From: Chromera velia
Lineage: Eukaryota; Sar; Chromeraceae
Assembly: GCA_018398765.1 (NCBI GenBank)
Contig: JAHBMJ010001041.1
Coordinates: 1-27,500, forward strand
Length of the DNA: 27,500 bases
Direction of reading: 5' to 3'
A program made the translations under genes and the position numbers. Shown here in pieces: positions 1-10,540 of the stretch. Below the pieces are notes generated by a model, which searched no databases, was not told the DNA's origin, and saw nothing but the letters and a program-made list of their open reading frames with translations. Each line of letters begins with the position of its first letter. The first letter of the stretch is position 1.

Positions 1-1
1 G

Positions 2-1582
2 TATGAGGATGAAGGGGCAGGTGTTGACGACGGCCGTTCTTTGGGGGGGGAGCACAGTGGCGCTGATCAGGGTCAGTGCCGTGCTGTCCTGCAGATTGAA
101 GGGAGTCTGGAGTTGCAACAGAGATGCAGGGACGGGTATTCGAGGGACAACTGGTTCCGTCCCGTCCTTCTCCATCTGAGGGACACACCATCGAAGCTCC
201 CGTCCCCCGAGTTAGTCCCACGCCTGAAGGGACTCTCCTTGAGAGATGGACTCCTGTTCAGAGGCACTCGCCTTTGTGTCCCTCTCTCTGTTCGCACCTC
301 AGTCATTCGAGAGTCCCATGCCTCTCCTCAGAGTGGTCATTTGGGGGTAGGTAAGACTTACAGTCGTCTGTCCGAACTGTACTTCTGGCCGCAAATGTGG
401 AGGGACATTCGAACCTTTGTCCGCTCCTGCGACCCCTGTCAGAGGAACAAGGCAGCCAACCGTCTTCCCGCAGGTCTCCTGCATCCCCTTCCCATTCCCT
501 CTCGACCCTGGGAGGTCACTCAGATCGATTTCCTCCTTGGACTCCCACCTTCGGGTGATGAGCAATTCACAGCGGTGATGGTGGTGACAGACACTCTCGG
601 AAAAGGAGTAGTCCTCATTCGCACGCATTGTGAGGTGACAGCGGAGGTCGCTGGACAGCTCTATTACGAGCACGTGACCTGCAAGAAAGGTTGGCAGAGG
701 CAGATCATCAGTGACAGGGATTCTCTCTTCCTGTCCCGCTTCTGGCAGACACTGCACGCCCGTGCAGGCACCTCCCTGTCCTTTGCTACCACCGCACATC
801 ACGACACCCCTGGCAGTGCTGAGAGATTCAACCGAACGTGGGAGGAGATGATGCGGTGTCTGATTGACAAACACCATGCCCGATGGTCCGAATTTGTCCC
901 CTCCTTGGAGTTTGCCTACAACACATCCATCCACAGAGGAACTGGATTTTCCCCCTTCCAACTTGAGCAAGGCAGAGAGGCCATCTCTCTCCCAGCGCTT
1001 TCGCTCCCTTCGACAGTCCTGCCATCGGTTGAGGCCGAGGACACTCTGAGAGAACATCAGGAGATGATCAACGCAGCCCGTGCTGCCCTCGAGGCTGCCC
1101 AGTCCACATCAATCAGAGATGCCAACCGTCACCGCCGACCCACTGAGGCATTTAAAGTGGGGGATTATGTCTTGATCCACCGTTCGTGGTGGGCCACTTC
1201 TGCCCGACCCGATGTGCCCGTGTACGCACGAAAGTTGGACGCCCTCTGGTTTGGGCCGTTTGAAGTCACGAAGTTTGACAAATCGAAAGACAACCTAGAA
1301 GTTGCTCTGCCCGCAGGGAGTCGAAAGCACCCTGAAGTGCACACCTCCCTGTGCAAACCCTACCATTCCGAAGGACGTCGGGGACGCCCGCCAGTCCGTC
1401 AGCCTGCCTGGGCAGAAGAAGAGTACGAAGTCGAAAAAGTCCTTGCCGTCCGAGGCAGGGGACGAGGGAAACAGTTCTTGGTTCAGTGGGTGGGTTACGA
1501 AGAAAGTGAAGCCACCTGGGAGCCAGCCTCCAATCTGAGGAACGCGCGACAGAAGGTGAACGAATTCTTAAGCCGGCATTAG
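2..1582 (+). CDS. Ty3/gypsy chromovirus polyprotein, C-terminal part (integrase + chromodomain), 5' end outside window
   Basis: The frame is open from the window edge (base 2), so the gag, protease and reverse transcriptase parts lie to the left. Counting residues from base 41, an HHCC zinc-binding motif is seen at His93, His100, Cys130 and Cys133. The integrase core follows with Asp163 (QIDFLLGLP), Asp225 (IISDRD) and Glu261 ([12 protein letters not shown]); the last two are 35 residues apart, the classical D,D35E spacing. A GPF motif (LWFGPFEV) and a C-terminal chromodomain (YEVEKVL, then [17 protein letters not shown]) place it in the chromovirus branch of Ty3/gypsy elements, where the chromodomain is thought to steer insertion to marked chromatin. 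There are no internal stops and all catalytic residues are present, so the copy looks young. The usual HPQTDGQ segment before the Glu is replaced by HHDTPGS. Confidence 0.93.
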   Translation, partial: YEDEGAGVDDGRSLGGEHSGADQGQCRAVLQIEGSLELQQRCRDGYSRDNWFRPVLLHLRDTPSKLPSPELVPRLKGLSLRDGLLFRGTRLCVPLSVRTSVIRESHASPQSGHLGVGKTYSRLSELYFWPQMWRDIRTFVRSCDPCQRNKAANRLPAGLLHPLPIPSRPWEVTQIDFLLGLPPSGDEQFTAVMVVTDTLGKGVVLIRTHCEVTAEVAGQLYYEHVTCKKGWQRQIISDRDSLFLSRFWQTLHARAGTSLSFATTAHHDTPGSAERFNRTWEEMMRCLIDKHHARWSEFVPSLEFAYNTSIHRGTGFSPFQLEQGREAISLPALSLPSTVLPSVEAEDTLREHQEMINAARAALEAAQSTSIRDANRHRRPTEAFKVGDYVLIHRSWWATSARPDVPVYARKLDALWFGPFEVTKFDKSKDNLEVALPAGSRKHPEVHTSLCKPYHSEGRRGRPPVRQPAWAEEEYEVEKVLAVRGRGRGKQFLVQWVGYEESEATWEPASNLRNARQKVNEFLSRH

Positions 1583-1660
1583 TCAGTTAAGTCCCAGGAC
1601 CAGTTAACCGCAGAAAAGAGACCCGTCAATGACTTTGCAAAGCGCGTGGGGGCACACGCT

Positions 1661-1674
1661 CAGGGGAGGGGGGC
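1661..1674 (+). other. Polypurine tract of the retrotransposon
   Basis: A purine-rich run (AGGGGAGGGGGG) lies about 80 bases after the polyprotein stop and just before the proposed LTR start. This is where Ty3/gypsy elements prime plus-strand DNA synthesis. The call rests on position and composition only. Confidence 0.6.
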
Positions 1675-1683
1675 ACGTAGTAT

Positions 1684-2280
1684 TGTGAGGCGAGGCACGG
1701 GGCCGGCCAACCCCGGGCTGAGCCGAACTGGCGCGCCCTACCGCCGTTGGGACCCACACGGCTCACAGCACACGTACGCAGGCTCATAGAGGCGCCGCCA
1801 TGGCAGTCTGTATTAGAAGAGAAATAATATGCAGACGGGAGTAATTAACGTACGACAAATAGAATTAAATAGAAAAGCATGCATTTGTCCTATCAGACGT
1901 TGACTGTAAGAAAGCAACCACACTGTCAGTTCTTCCGTAAGTAGGATGAGTCAAGTCTCTGAACTAAGCTAAAACTAGCTTAGGAGGTGGGGAACCAAGC
2001 TTCCCTACGGGCTCTATAATATTTCCGCTTCACTTTACCGCAAGGCCTGTGTATGCTAGTGTGTATGGTTGTCTCTCAGTGTGTATTTGCCTGCATATTC
2101 TTTTGTACAACCACCAGGCGGTGCACCGAAGTCTGCTTACTTGAAATTATACTCAAAACTCTCTGCGTTGCTTGCCTGCTTTGGGGTCACTACCCAGGGC
2201 CACTGCCTCTTTTTGCATTGCACAATTTTGAATGTTCTGCGTATTAGTCTGTAAATGAAATGAAAGCCTTAAAAACTTTG
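1684..2280 (+). repeat. Probable 3' LTR of the chromovirus (right end uncertain)
   Basis: The left end is proposed at TGTGAGGCG, ten bases after the polypurine tract, because LTRs usually start with TG. A TATA-like TATAATAT lies at 2015-2022, compatible with a U3 promoter. The right end cannot be set because the matching 5' LTR and the target duplication lie outside the window; the value given is an upper estimate, before the CT repeat. No gene is seen here; short open frames at 2053-2254 have no coding features. Confidence 0.5.
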
Positions 2281-2319
2281 AAGGAAAGGGAACATTCCTT
2301 AGCACGTCCCTATCTGATC

Positions 2320-2322
<3 letters not shown>

Positions 2323-2391
<69 letters not shown>
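2323..2391 (+). repeat. Compound (CT)n(GT)n microsatellite
   Basis: About 15 CT units run directly into about 20 GT units and decay into TATG/TGTA variants. It lies between the LTR and the next gene and has no coding value; the Val-Cys frames across it are repeat artefacts. Confidence 0.95.
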
Positions 2392-2402
<11 letters not shown>

Positions 2403-2509
2403 ATATGTGTTTCCGTCCGTGCGTGTGTGATCTATACCTGTGCAAGCTTGTCAGTCTGAGTAATGTGCGTGCTTATGTGTGCGTGCGATGTAGCGGTAAG
2501 AGTGTGAAC

Positions 2510-2571
2510 TCTCTCTCTCTTTCTCTTTCTCTCTCTCTGTACGTGAGTATGTGTATGTGTTTGTGTGTGTA

Positions 2572-2612
<41 letters not shown>

Positions 2613-2637
2613 CTGTGTGTGTGTGTATGTGTATACG
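2510..2637 (+). repeat. Second (CT)n(GT)n compound microsatellite
   Basis: CT-rich (2510-2537) followed by GT/GTAT-rich sequence (2540-2637). It has the same order of units as the block at 2323-2391, suggesting a tandem duplication of one compound repeat followed by decay. Confidence 0.9.
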
Positions 2638-3284
2638 TGCGCACGTTAGCAGACAGGTAGCAGACGAAGACTTATGATCAGGGAGAGATAGAGAACGAGA
2701 GAGGGAAAGAGCTAGATGGATGTACGGTTCTGTATAGGAGAAAGAGAGCGAGGCCGATATACCCAAACTGAAGTAGAGAAACTGACAGTATCTCAGACAG
2801 ACAGCAAGATTGAGAGACAAAGGCTGGGACAAAGGGCGAAAGCTGATGAAAGAGTAACTATTGTGTAAGTGATGCAGACATATATGCAGACACTGTAATA
2901 CACTGTCAAAGACTAGGTTAAATACTGTTGGTTCACTCCTTTCCGGTCCTTGGACCGTCCTTTGTGTCTGGGGCCTTTTCACAGATACCTTTACTGTGTT
3001 TTCGTATCGAACCTAATCGAGTTATTAGTGTATTGAGAGATCACGTTAACTAGAAAACGAGTCAATCATTCTCTAGATCGTCATTTTTTCCTTTTTAAAA
3101 ATGTTAGAAAAAATATGGTAAATTAGTTTTATAAATTCAGGTAAAGAATATGTATTGTAGACAGTTTGCAGATCGATTTACTATAACTATAAGTAAGAAT
3201 TTCAGACTAATTTTTAGTCGTATTTAGGCCTTCATACGCGATAATACGCGACCCCCGGTTTCCCCTTTTCAACGGGGCTACGGC

Positions 3285-3301
3285 ATGCTCCGCAGGAGCA
3301 T
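3285..3301. promoter_or_regulatory. Perfect short hairpin, 7-bp arms with 3-base loop
   Basis: ATGCTCC, loop GCA, GGAGCAT. It sits at the edge of the GC-rich upstream cluster. Function is unknown. Confidence 0.4.
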
Positions 3302-3382
3302 TAAAATGTAAACTATATATATTGCAAACTGTATGGGGTATGCATGCATGTGAATGCCGAACATTGCCGAATGCCGAACCCC

Positions 3383-3436
3383 CGCGGCCGCGCGCGTGCC
3401 GCGGGCCGGCCCGCGGCCTCGATCGAGGCCGCGCGG
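3383..3436. promoter_or_regulatory. CpG-dense block with two overlapping perfect palindromes
   Basis: An 18-bp palindrome (CCGCGGGCCGGCCCGCGG, 3399-3416) overlaps a 16-bp palindrome (GGCCTCGATCGAGGCC, 3415-3430), flanked by GCGGCCGCGCGCG on the left and CGCGCGGC on the right. The surrounding DNA is much more AT-rich. The block lies about 330 bases upstream of a start codon, so a promoter role is reasonable but inferred. Confidence 0.4.
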
Positions 3437-3760
3437 CTCATGCATTGCCTGCATGCAGTGCATGTCAGAGCAACACGCAACTCAATGTTGCAACACATGC
3501 GCTTGAAAACATGGACGTCTTTCTCTCCCTGATCATGCAGGCTGCGGCCTTTCGCGATCACACGCAAGGATCACTGCCCAGATCAGACATATTAACATCT
3601 TTGCTGCTTTTTCAGACACTTCACTTGGAACCGTGTACGTAGAAATTGGACAAGTGCTGTTGCCCACGCAGCAATTTGCAGAACAACAGGTTTTCATAAA
3701 CAATTAACAGTCGCTTTGAGTCCGTGTTCGTGAGAGACCAAAGAGCAAGAGAGAAGAAGG

Positions 3761-6472
3761 ATGATTTATTTGTCCTTCCTCCTCTGCCTCTTACTGGGCC
3801 TCCATGTCCAGAGCTCACAAATCTCATCTCTTCCCGGATTGGAGGAAGAGCTTCCATTCAAAATGCACACAGGATACATACATGTTGCCCCTGGCCGGAG
3901 GCTCTTCTACTGGTACGCAGAGAGTGAGCGGTCCCCTGACACAGATCCCCTCGTGGTCTGGTTCACTGGGGGGCCTGGGTGCTCTGGACTGAACGCCCTC
4001 TTGAACGAGAACGGTCCGGTTGCCCCCAAGACAGACGGCTCCGAGGGACTGATGAGGAACCCCTACAGCTGGAACAGAATCGCAAACGTTCTCTGGTTGG
4101 AGCAGCCGGCAGGCGTGGGCTTTTCTATCACAGAAGGTCAGGGTCATGTTGATATATACAGATGCATGTGTAGGGGTGCTGAGATCGCTTGGACTGCTGG
4201 CCATTTTTGTGTGTTCTGATGTTCGCGCAGAGATGCAACAGGCTCTGCGGTTGCAACAGGCTCTGGTGTTAGCTGTTGCACATACACAGTGTTGCTTCGA
4301 GAAAAAGATAGCATGCCATTTAGCAATGTATGCCAGATTGACATCGTTTTCAACCTCCGATGCAGGCGAGTCCATGTACATGAGCTCTGACACCCAAGCA
4401 GCCCAGGACAACTTTGTGTTTCTGAAGAAGTTTGTCAACGAGGAGTTTCCCTCTCTGAAAGGAAGGAATGTGTGGCTGACAGGGGAGTCCTATGCAGGCA
4501 TGTACGTGCCCACTTTAGCTCAGAACATTCTGAAGGGAGACGATTCTGTCTTGGCCATGAGTCTGAAGGGCTTGATGATGGGCAATCCCGTTCTTTTCTG
4601 CCAGTCCGCAGGTATGTTGAGCTAGAGCAAAAAGAGTGTTCTCAGTTTGAACGAATCCACCTAGGTTGTTTCGCGCATGCAATATACACCCCATATCCTT
4701 TTGCAAATGTACAGTATCCCTACGCAGTGATAGGAAGAGGCAGCAAGCAAATTATCTTTTGGCCAGACGACAAAGAAGAAGTGTCGCAAGGACCTGAAAT
4801 TGGCGACAGTTGGAGATCGGTTCTCTTTCGCCCCCTCTGTTTGGCGTTTCGGTGTAAGAAAGGAAGACCCTGTTTGCACTTTTTTCTTTCGATCTTCTTG
4901 ACGACATCGACACTTACGGAATTTGTCCATGACATCCCCTCTACCCACTCAATTTTCTCTCTGCATGCAGGGTTGATGTCCACTCCGAGCATCAAGTACC
5001 AATTCAATCGTTACTTCTACAGCGGCCTCCTTTCCTTCTCTGCGTATGCCGAGTGGAATAAGTGGCACTGCGACGAGATGGATCACCGAAAGTTCATGTA
5101 CGGCCTTGACGACATGATGAAGTGCATAGAGATCTACAACGAAGCCACAAAGTCTATCGGTGTGATCTATCAGCAGCTGGAGAAAAAGAAGGAGAAACTG
5201 ACGCAAACAGAATTCAATGAGAAAGAAGAAAAAGAATCATTTGCCAAAAGTGTGTGGATGAGGTCCAAACTTCAAGCCAACCTAGATCCCGACAACCTCT
5301 ATCAAGACTTTTGCACTGGGAACGGCACTCTGGACACCACCCTGCAGAAAGATCCAGAGACGTGCCGACCCCTAGGAGGAGAGTGCAACAAGTACCTGAA
5401 CAAAAAGGAAGTGCAGGAGGCTCTCGGAATCGACAGCAAAGAGAAAGTCCCCTGGTCAGTCCTTTGCTCCGTGGACGAGAACTCGCATGATTCCTTTCTT
5501 CCTCTGAAGACCTCCGCTGGTGTGCAATTGACATGTCACGACGAAAAGGACAACTAAGGTCGAAGTTCGTACTCGCGCTCGCATACGCCTTTTTCCTTTT
5601 TCCTGTTCTTCCTTCATGATCTCTGCTGCTCACATGGATCGGGGCAGAAATTTGAAGGCAGTTTTTGAATCACTCAATCTTTTTTTTTTTCTGTTGCGTG
5701 CAGGAGCGTGTGCAACCAGGTAAACCTGAGCTACCAGCGGGACCTCGAGAAGGAGGGACTCGTGCCGGTTCTCAGAGAGATCTTCTCGACACTTAGCTCG
5801 GCATCGTCTCTGAGCGTGCTGTATTACTCAGGTCTATAATGAATGATACGGTCGTTTTGACTGACGTGCAATAGACGAATGAATGAAGTCTCTGGACCCG
5901 AAACCCCCCCCCTCTCTCTCTCAATCCCTTAGTTGTTCTGACGTCGTGCCATCGGATCTACCGCTCACTTTATTCTTTTCCTGTTGTGACTGGAAGTTCT
6001 TGAGTCTGGGGGTCGGGTTTTCTTCCCTTGTTTCGGCATTGAAATCGACCTGTGGGCCGTTTCCGTTGTGCATATGAGTACGTACCTGTCTCGTTGGTTT
6101 GCATGCGTTTTCTGTGCCTGGTGTGACCCCTTCTCGACGCCGATCCGCGCGCTTGTACGGCTGGCGTTTCTCAGTTTTCTGTTTTTCGACTTTCCTTCCT
6201 CCTTTGTGTAGTTTTCTTCAGCCTCGCAATGCTTATATGAGAATCTTCCCGTGCACATGTCCTTGCGTGCTTTATTGAACTGTATGGCTGAATGTTCTGT
6301 TTTTTCTTCCCTTCTGCACATCCATGCACGCACAGGGGACGTTGACATCGCCACAGTGGCCACTCAGATCACACAGGCGTGCCTGCACGAACTCACCCAG
6401 GCCCCTCCTGCCGTCTCCATGACCAAAGCCTGGAGACCCTGGACCATCGGGGGGTGGCATGCAGGGTGAGTG

Positions 6473-6517
<45 letters not shown>

Positions 6518-7312
6518 GGGNGGGGGGGAGTTCATGCAATGTCGCTTTCTCTTTTCAAAAGCTGGGGGTACATCTACAGTTCTGTGGAAATTAGGTCAAG
6601 AGAGACTCACTCTCACGTGAAAAAGAAAAAGATCTGCCAAGTGACTCAACTGAAAATCCCAAACCAACCAAACGGACAAATAAAAAGTGGAGTAGATAGA
6701 GGAACGAAGACGAGAAGGAACGCATGAGCGAATAGAAGATTGAACAAGTAAAGAAACAAAACGAAAAAGGTGGATCCATGACTAATTTGCTCATGCAGGT
6801 ATGTGGAGAATTTCGATCGATACACATTCGCAACAATCAAAGGAGCCGGTCACGAGGCCCCCACCTTCCAGCCCCACATTTCTTTCGAGATGTTCCAACG
6901 CTTCCTCGAGAAGCAAAGCCTCGAGGAGGCCCCGCCACAACAAGAGGACGACCCGTTGTCGGAGAGATTCAAAGTGCTGCCTCAGGTGAAGCGTCCAGTA
7001 CGTCCTTCCGATGTGCTCTCTTCGATTCGCCAAGAAGAGCTTTTGAAGGCTTTTGCGGTGGCTGCAAGGAAGGGAGAGGGTGTCGATCGTGATGCTGAGG
7101 ATGTGCAGGCAGTTCAAGAGGACGACAAGGCAGGGGGCAAATCTGACTCGAATTGGAGAAACTCAGAGGCCTCCCCACCTTTCGCTCCGTCAAACGCAGC
7201 CTCTTCGACCCCTGACACCAGGAAGGCACTGGACGTTCAGAGAGAGCCCCTGACAGCAGACGCAGAAGAACTCCCGATTCCTCTTCCCTCTCCCCTCCTT
7301 TTGGAAGTTTGA
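3761..7312 (+). CDS. Serine carboxypeptidase, peptidase family S10 (6 exons)
   Basis: Exon model: 3761-4136, 4366-4611, 4971-5454, 5704-5831, 6336-6465, 6799-7312; phases close to give 625 residues. Family S10 enzymes remove C-terminal amino acids from peptides, usually in acidic lysosome- or vacuole-like compartments or outside the cell. Residues 1-18 form a signal peptide (MIYLSFLLCLLLGLHVQS). The oxyanion-hole segment WFTGGPGCSG is followed by the nucleophile motif GESYAG (Ser167), SGDVDIA (Asp415, about residues 411-417) and GAGHEAP (His473), giving a complete triad. Residues around 300-340 are Lys/Glu-rich and probably helical. A tail of about 130 residues after the His, rich in Pro, Glu, Asp and Ser, is longer than is usual for the family. 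The start codon is the first ATG in frame and directly precedes the signal peptide. AATAAA occurs at 7768-7773, downstream of the stop. One ambiguous base (N, 6521) lies in intron 5 and does not affect coding. Confidence 0.9.
6473..6528 (+). repeat. (GT)n(GA)n repeat and G-run with an ambiguous base, inside intron 5 of the carboxypeptidase gene
   Basis: GT units start eight bases after the donor GTGAGT at 6466 and pass into GA units, then a G run that contains the only N of the window (6521). This is probably a sequencing or assembly slip in the homopolymer. Confidence 0.9.
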
Positions 7313-8734
7313 GGAGTTCAACGGGAATCTGTTCGATCAGCCAGTGATTGATCGAGCGAGAGGTGTTTCACTTCTCTGCAGATCAATACTAAGATCGTCT
7401 TTCCGGCGATCGAACGTTTTCCACCCCCCTTTCTTTCCCCTTTCCATCAAAATCTCCTTCGGAATCCTTCGCAACTTCCTCGAACGGTTTAGGATTTTTT
7501 CGAGGAGAAAATGCCCGCCTGCCTGAGTAGCAACATCGCTTTATTTGTTTTCTAAAACTTGGTGACTGTCTTGGTTTCTCGTCTGCGGGTCTTCCACTTA
7601 CCCACTTTTATATTCAGTATGGATCTACTGAACGGTTACCGTTACACTGCCGGCGTGTCATCGTGTTCTTCTGTAAACAATTGTACCTTGTAATCAGAAT
7701 GAATGTTGAATGATATTATTCATGCATGCATTTTCTACTTGATTTTCTATTTGTATTATCCATTAAAAATAAAATAGATTTAAAAACGCGTGTAGATCTT
7801 AGCACCGATGGCGACTACACCAGACTACTTTTTATTAAAGCCTTTTATATGCATGCTAGCTAAAAGTCTATAACTATGACTATGACGTGCCATCGTCATC
7901 CATATCCAGAGCTAGCTGGCTACTTCTAACGTTAGGCAGGGAAAAGTTGTTATTAATTTTCTAGGATACCACGCTACCTAGCATGCTACACTGCCTTAAT
8001 CAACACTTTAAATCAAAAGCTTCAATCTCTGGAGAGGCATGCTTCTTCATCAAAGCTGCTGGCTCCCCGGTGAGGGTCTTCCATCCAACCTACTTTACCT
8101 GATAGCGGTGTCTTACTAATTAAACTATACTTCAAGTTGGTATGCCGGCTAGTGAAACCGCGTCATTACTTGTTTTCCCGCTACACGTATCACAAGGGAA
8201 AAAATGAATAGTATATTTCAATTTGTCTGAGATTTTTTTTTTCTTGCCTAAAACACTATAGCTAAAATAACTGTTAATTGTTTAGCTGTTGCACCGTTCG
8301 ATCTTGCACAAGTGTTGCAGCTAGTATTGCAAGTCGTTAAAAAGGCTTTAAAAAAATAAGGTATATATATCTCAATTTTTTAAATATTCTTTTTTATTTT
8401 TTTTTTCCCTATGACACGCCTAGTTTTCCCGTTGGTTTGTCAATAAAGACTCGGACATAGATTTTCCCATCGCACTTGACGGTTCATCCACTTGCACAAG
8501 ACACAATCTGCTACATAAGACCTCCACTAAGAGAAGTGCTAGGAATTGCTAGGAGAACTGTATGCTGCCAGTCCGAGTCATCCATTCATTGTTCTATGCT
8601 GCCCCGCCTCTAACATAGAGACTGATAGAAACCCGACCTACCGCTTCAACAATCAGAAGAAACAGCAGAACTAAAGCGGCATGAGCACGGATGCTGCTCA
8701 CGCAGACTGCGAAAGGAGGGGAAGCAAATCAGAT
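7313..8734. other. Intergenic region between convergent carboxypeptidase and sirtuin genes
   Basis: No coding frame is supported. The DNA is AT-rich beyond about 7540. AATAAA on the plus strand at 7768-7773 could serve the carboxypeptidase transcript. TTTATT at 8392-8397 is AATAAA on the minus strand and could serve the sirtuin transcript. TGCATGCA is at 7733-7740. A 9-bp inverted repeat, GACTCGGAC (8448-8456) and GTCCGAGTC (8571-8579), is separated by 114 bases. Confidence 0.6.
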
Positions 8735-10089
8735 TCACTTTCGTTTCGCGTGTGTGCTCGGGCTGCTGCTGGTTGACTTGGTCGGACTCCTACTCTTCTG
8801 AGAGGAGGTGGCGGACTTTGCAGGGGAAGGAGACCGCCCCCCCGCTTTGGGTGGTGGTTGCGTCAGGGCCTTAGAGGGGATTGGGAGGGGTCGCGGAACC
8901 TCCCCCTCTTGTCCCTCTCTTTTGCATGGTCCTTTTGGAAGGGGGGGTGCATTCTTCATTGCTGCCTGGATGACTTTCGGGTCCATTCCTTGCTCTTTCT
9001 CCAACGTCTGCCAGCTGGTCCCTTCCTCCTTCACCCTAGAGTTGTATCTTTTGATCAATACATTCAACTCCTCTGTCCAGCCTAGTTCTTCGCACAATAT
9101 CGTGACCCCATCGTCGCAGGTTCCTTGAAGGAAAACATCCCGGTAGTTCTCCTCCTCGAAAAATCGGAAACCGCTATTGCCCAACAAAAAGTGAGTGTCG
9201 TCGTGTTTGTTGAGTGCTACTGGTGTTTTGTTGATCAACAGACGCGGGCACATGTGGGAAACCTTAGACGTCAAAGAGGCGAAGGGCATCACCTCAAGTG
9301 ATGTGCCGAGGACAATCAAAAGATCACATTTTGGCATATCGTCTTCATTCAAGACACCAAAACGCTCTGGAAGGGACTCACCAAAGAAAACAATGTCAGG
9401 CTTCACAGGACTATTGCACGGCACTTTTTCCTTCTCCTTCCCCTTTTCCTTTTCTTTGTCCCCTGCCTGATCGGCCTCTGAATTCTCCTTTCCCTTATCT
9501 GCCTCCTTCGCGCCCCCCCCGCTCTCCGTTTTCTTTTCTGCCTCCGTCTGCACCCCCCCCGCCACTGCTGTTCCTTCTTTTGTCCCCCCCCCTTCGGATT
9601 GCGCCGTCCCTTCACTCGCTTTGGGTGGGAGAGGAGCAGGGGAGGGAGGGGGGGGGTTGACAAGGGCGTCGCACCGAGGGACGACCCCGGCGAAGATCAT
9701 CGCACGGACCCATCGGAGAGGAAACCGCTTTCTGCAGCCGTCCTTCGTACAGTGCGCATCTCTAAAGGAGCCGTGGGCCTCTACTAGTTTTTCCAAAGGG
9801 ACCCCCGCCAGACCATCTAGGTTGTCTATGTTTTGGGTGTAGTGCCTAAGTAAGAGGCCTTTTTTTGCTAGAAGGGGGGAGAGGAAGTGGGCTCTGGTGG
9901 GATGGAAGTTTCCAGGGAAGAGTTCCTTCGCAAACGTGCAGAAGGCCTCCGGATTCTCCGTGTAGAAGTCCAGGTTGAACATGTCCTCTGGCTCTGGAAG
10001 GTTGAACCTCTGCAGCTGGCTGTAGAGACCCGTGCCCGGGGAACGAAAGTCTGGAATTCCAGCGGCTACACTCAGACCTGCATGTAGCA

Positions 10090-10120
<31 letters not shown>

Positions 10121-10540
10121 GTGCATGCAGATATATATACATGTCCACATAAAAACAATAATTTTACAGGCAAACAAAGATCCAGTGAAGTACTCCAACA
10201 TAGATACAGTCTGAGACTGACAGGTAGATGCAAACTTATGAACAGACGTGTATGAATAAGAGTTTGGCCACTTGCATCGGGGAAGCTCGGCGTAAACGGG
10301 TGTTTTCAGGCTCTCTCTCTCTCTCACACACACACACATATCTTCGAACTTCTGCATGGAGTATATCTGTTACCGACCTGCGCCCGTCATGACGACAATG
10401 TTCTTGGCCTTCCCGCTCTTGATCAGTTTGGCTATGGCCTTCACGCTCAATTGACCTCCATCGAGATCCTTCAACACGGCGTTCCTGTCTGAGAGATCGA
10501 TGTCGAAGGGCTCCGGCACTTGGGACACCAGACCCCCCAT
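8735..10540 (-). CDS. Sir2-family NAD-dependent protein deacylase, class I (SIRT2-like), 2 exons
   Basis: Exons on the minus strand are 10540-10378 and 10077-8735, giving 501 residues. Sirtuins remove acyl groups from lysines using NAD. Joining the exons restores GAGLSVAAGIPDFRSPGTG (residues 53-71), the NAD-binding signature. TQNIDNLDGLAG follows, then VEAHGSF with catalytic His156, KPDIVFFGESLP, GTSLEVMPFASL and LLINKTPV, all in class I order. Zinc ligands are Cys164 and Cys169, then Cys190 and Cys275. The last two are normally only two residues apart; here 84 residues rich in Pro, Gly, Lys and Glu lie between them (9419-9670). The tail after about residue 430 is rich in Pro, Ser and Lys and ends in basic SP repeats. 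The ATG at 10540 is chosen as the first real ATG of exon 1; the frame upstream is open but has no similarity to the family. An MGG start would allow N-myristoylation (inference). The cellular location is unclear. Confidence 0.88.
9419..9670 (-). other. Low-complexity insertion splitting the sirtuin zinc knuckle
   Basis: In frame throughout, it codes for Pro-rich, then Gly/Ala, then Lys/Glu-rich sequence, with several runs of seven to ten identical bases (C on the plus strand). No pair of splice sites restoring the normal two-residue spacing was found, so it is read as coding. Run-length slippage could shift the frame here. Confidence 0.7.
10088..10119 (+). repeat. (CATA)n repeat in the sirtuin intron
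   Basis: Eight CATA units lie a few bases from the sirtuin 3' splice site (10078, minus strand). The same intron (10078-10377) holds a (CT)n(CA)n block at 10311-10338 near its donor and a TGCATGCA at 10122-10129. Confidence 0.95.

Larger units (their letters stand above)
2640..3760. other. Intergenic region upstream of the carboxypeptidase gene
   Basis: No gene is supported. The left part is GA-rich, the middle (3000-3240) AT-rich. From 3285 the sequence turns into a cluster of palindromes: a 7-bp-arm hairpin at 3285-3301, TGCATGCA at 3341-3348 and 3450-3457, three copies of TGCCGAA between 3355 and 3378, and GC palindromes at 3399-3430. The cluster lies roughly 300-480 bases upstream of the carboxypeptidase ATG and could be promoter DNA, but nothing proves that. 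Confidence 0.6.

Noticed and set aside
299-1057. 252-residue open frame on the minus strand across the integrase
   Set aside because: It is antisense to a clearly coding integrase and shows no motif of its own.
2053-2254. Overlapping short plus-strand frames in the proposed LTR
   Set aside because: Short, hydrophobic/Cys-rich by composition, inside a probable LTR, with no supporting motif.
2357-2982. Val-Cys and His-Thr rich frames across the CT/GT repeats
   Set aside because: They are translations of microsatellites in both directions.
9298-9660. 120-residue Pro/Ser-rich plus-strand frame
   Set aside because: It is the antisense shadow of the low-complexity insertion in the sirtuin gene.
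9419-9670. Reading the sirtuin insertion as an unspliced intron
   Set aside because: It is open in frame over its whole length, and no GT-AG pair I could find restores the normal cysteine spacing; transcript evidence could still overturn this.
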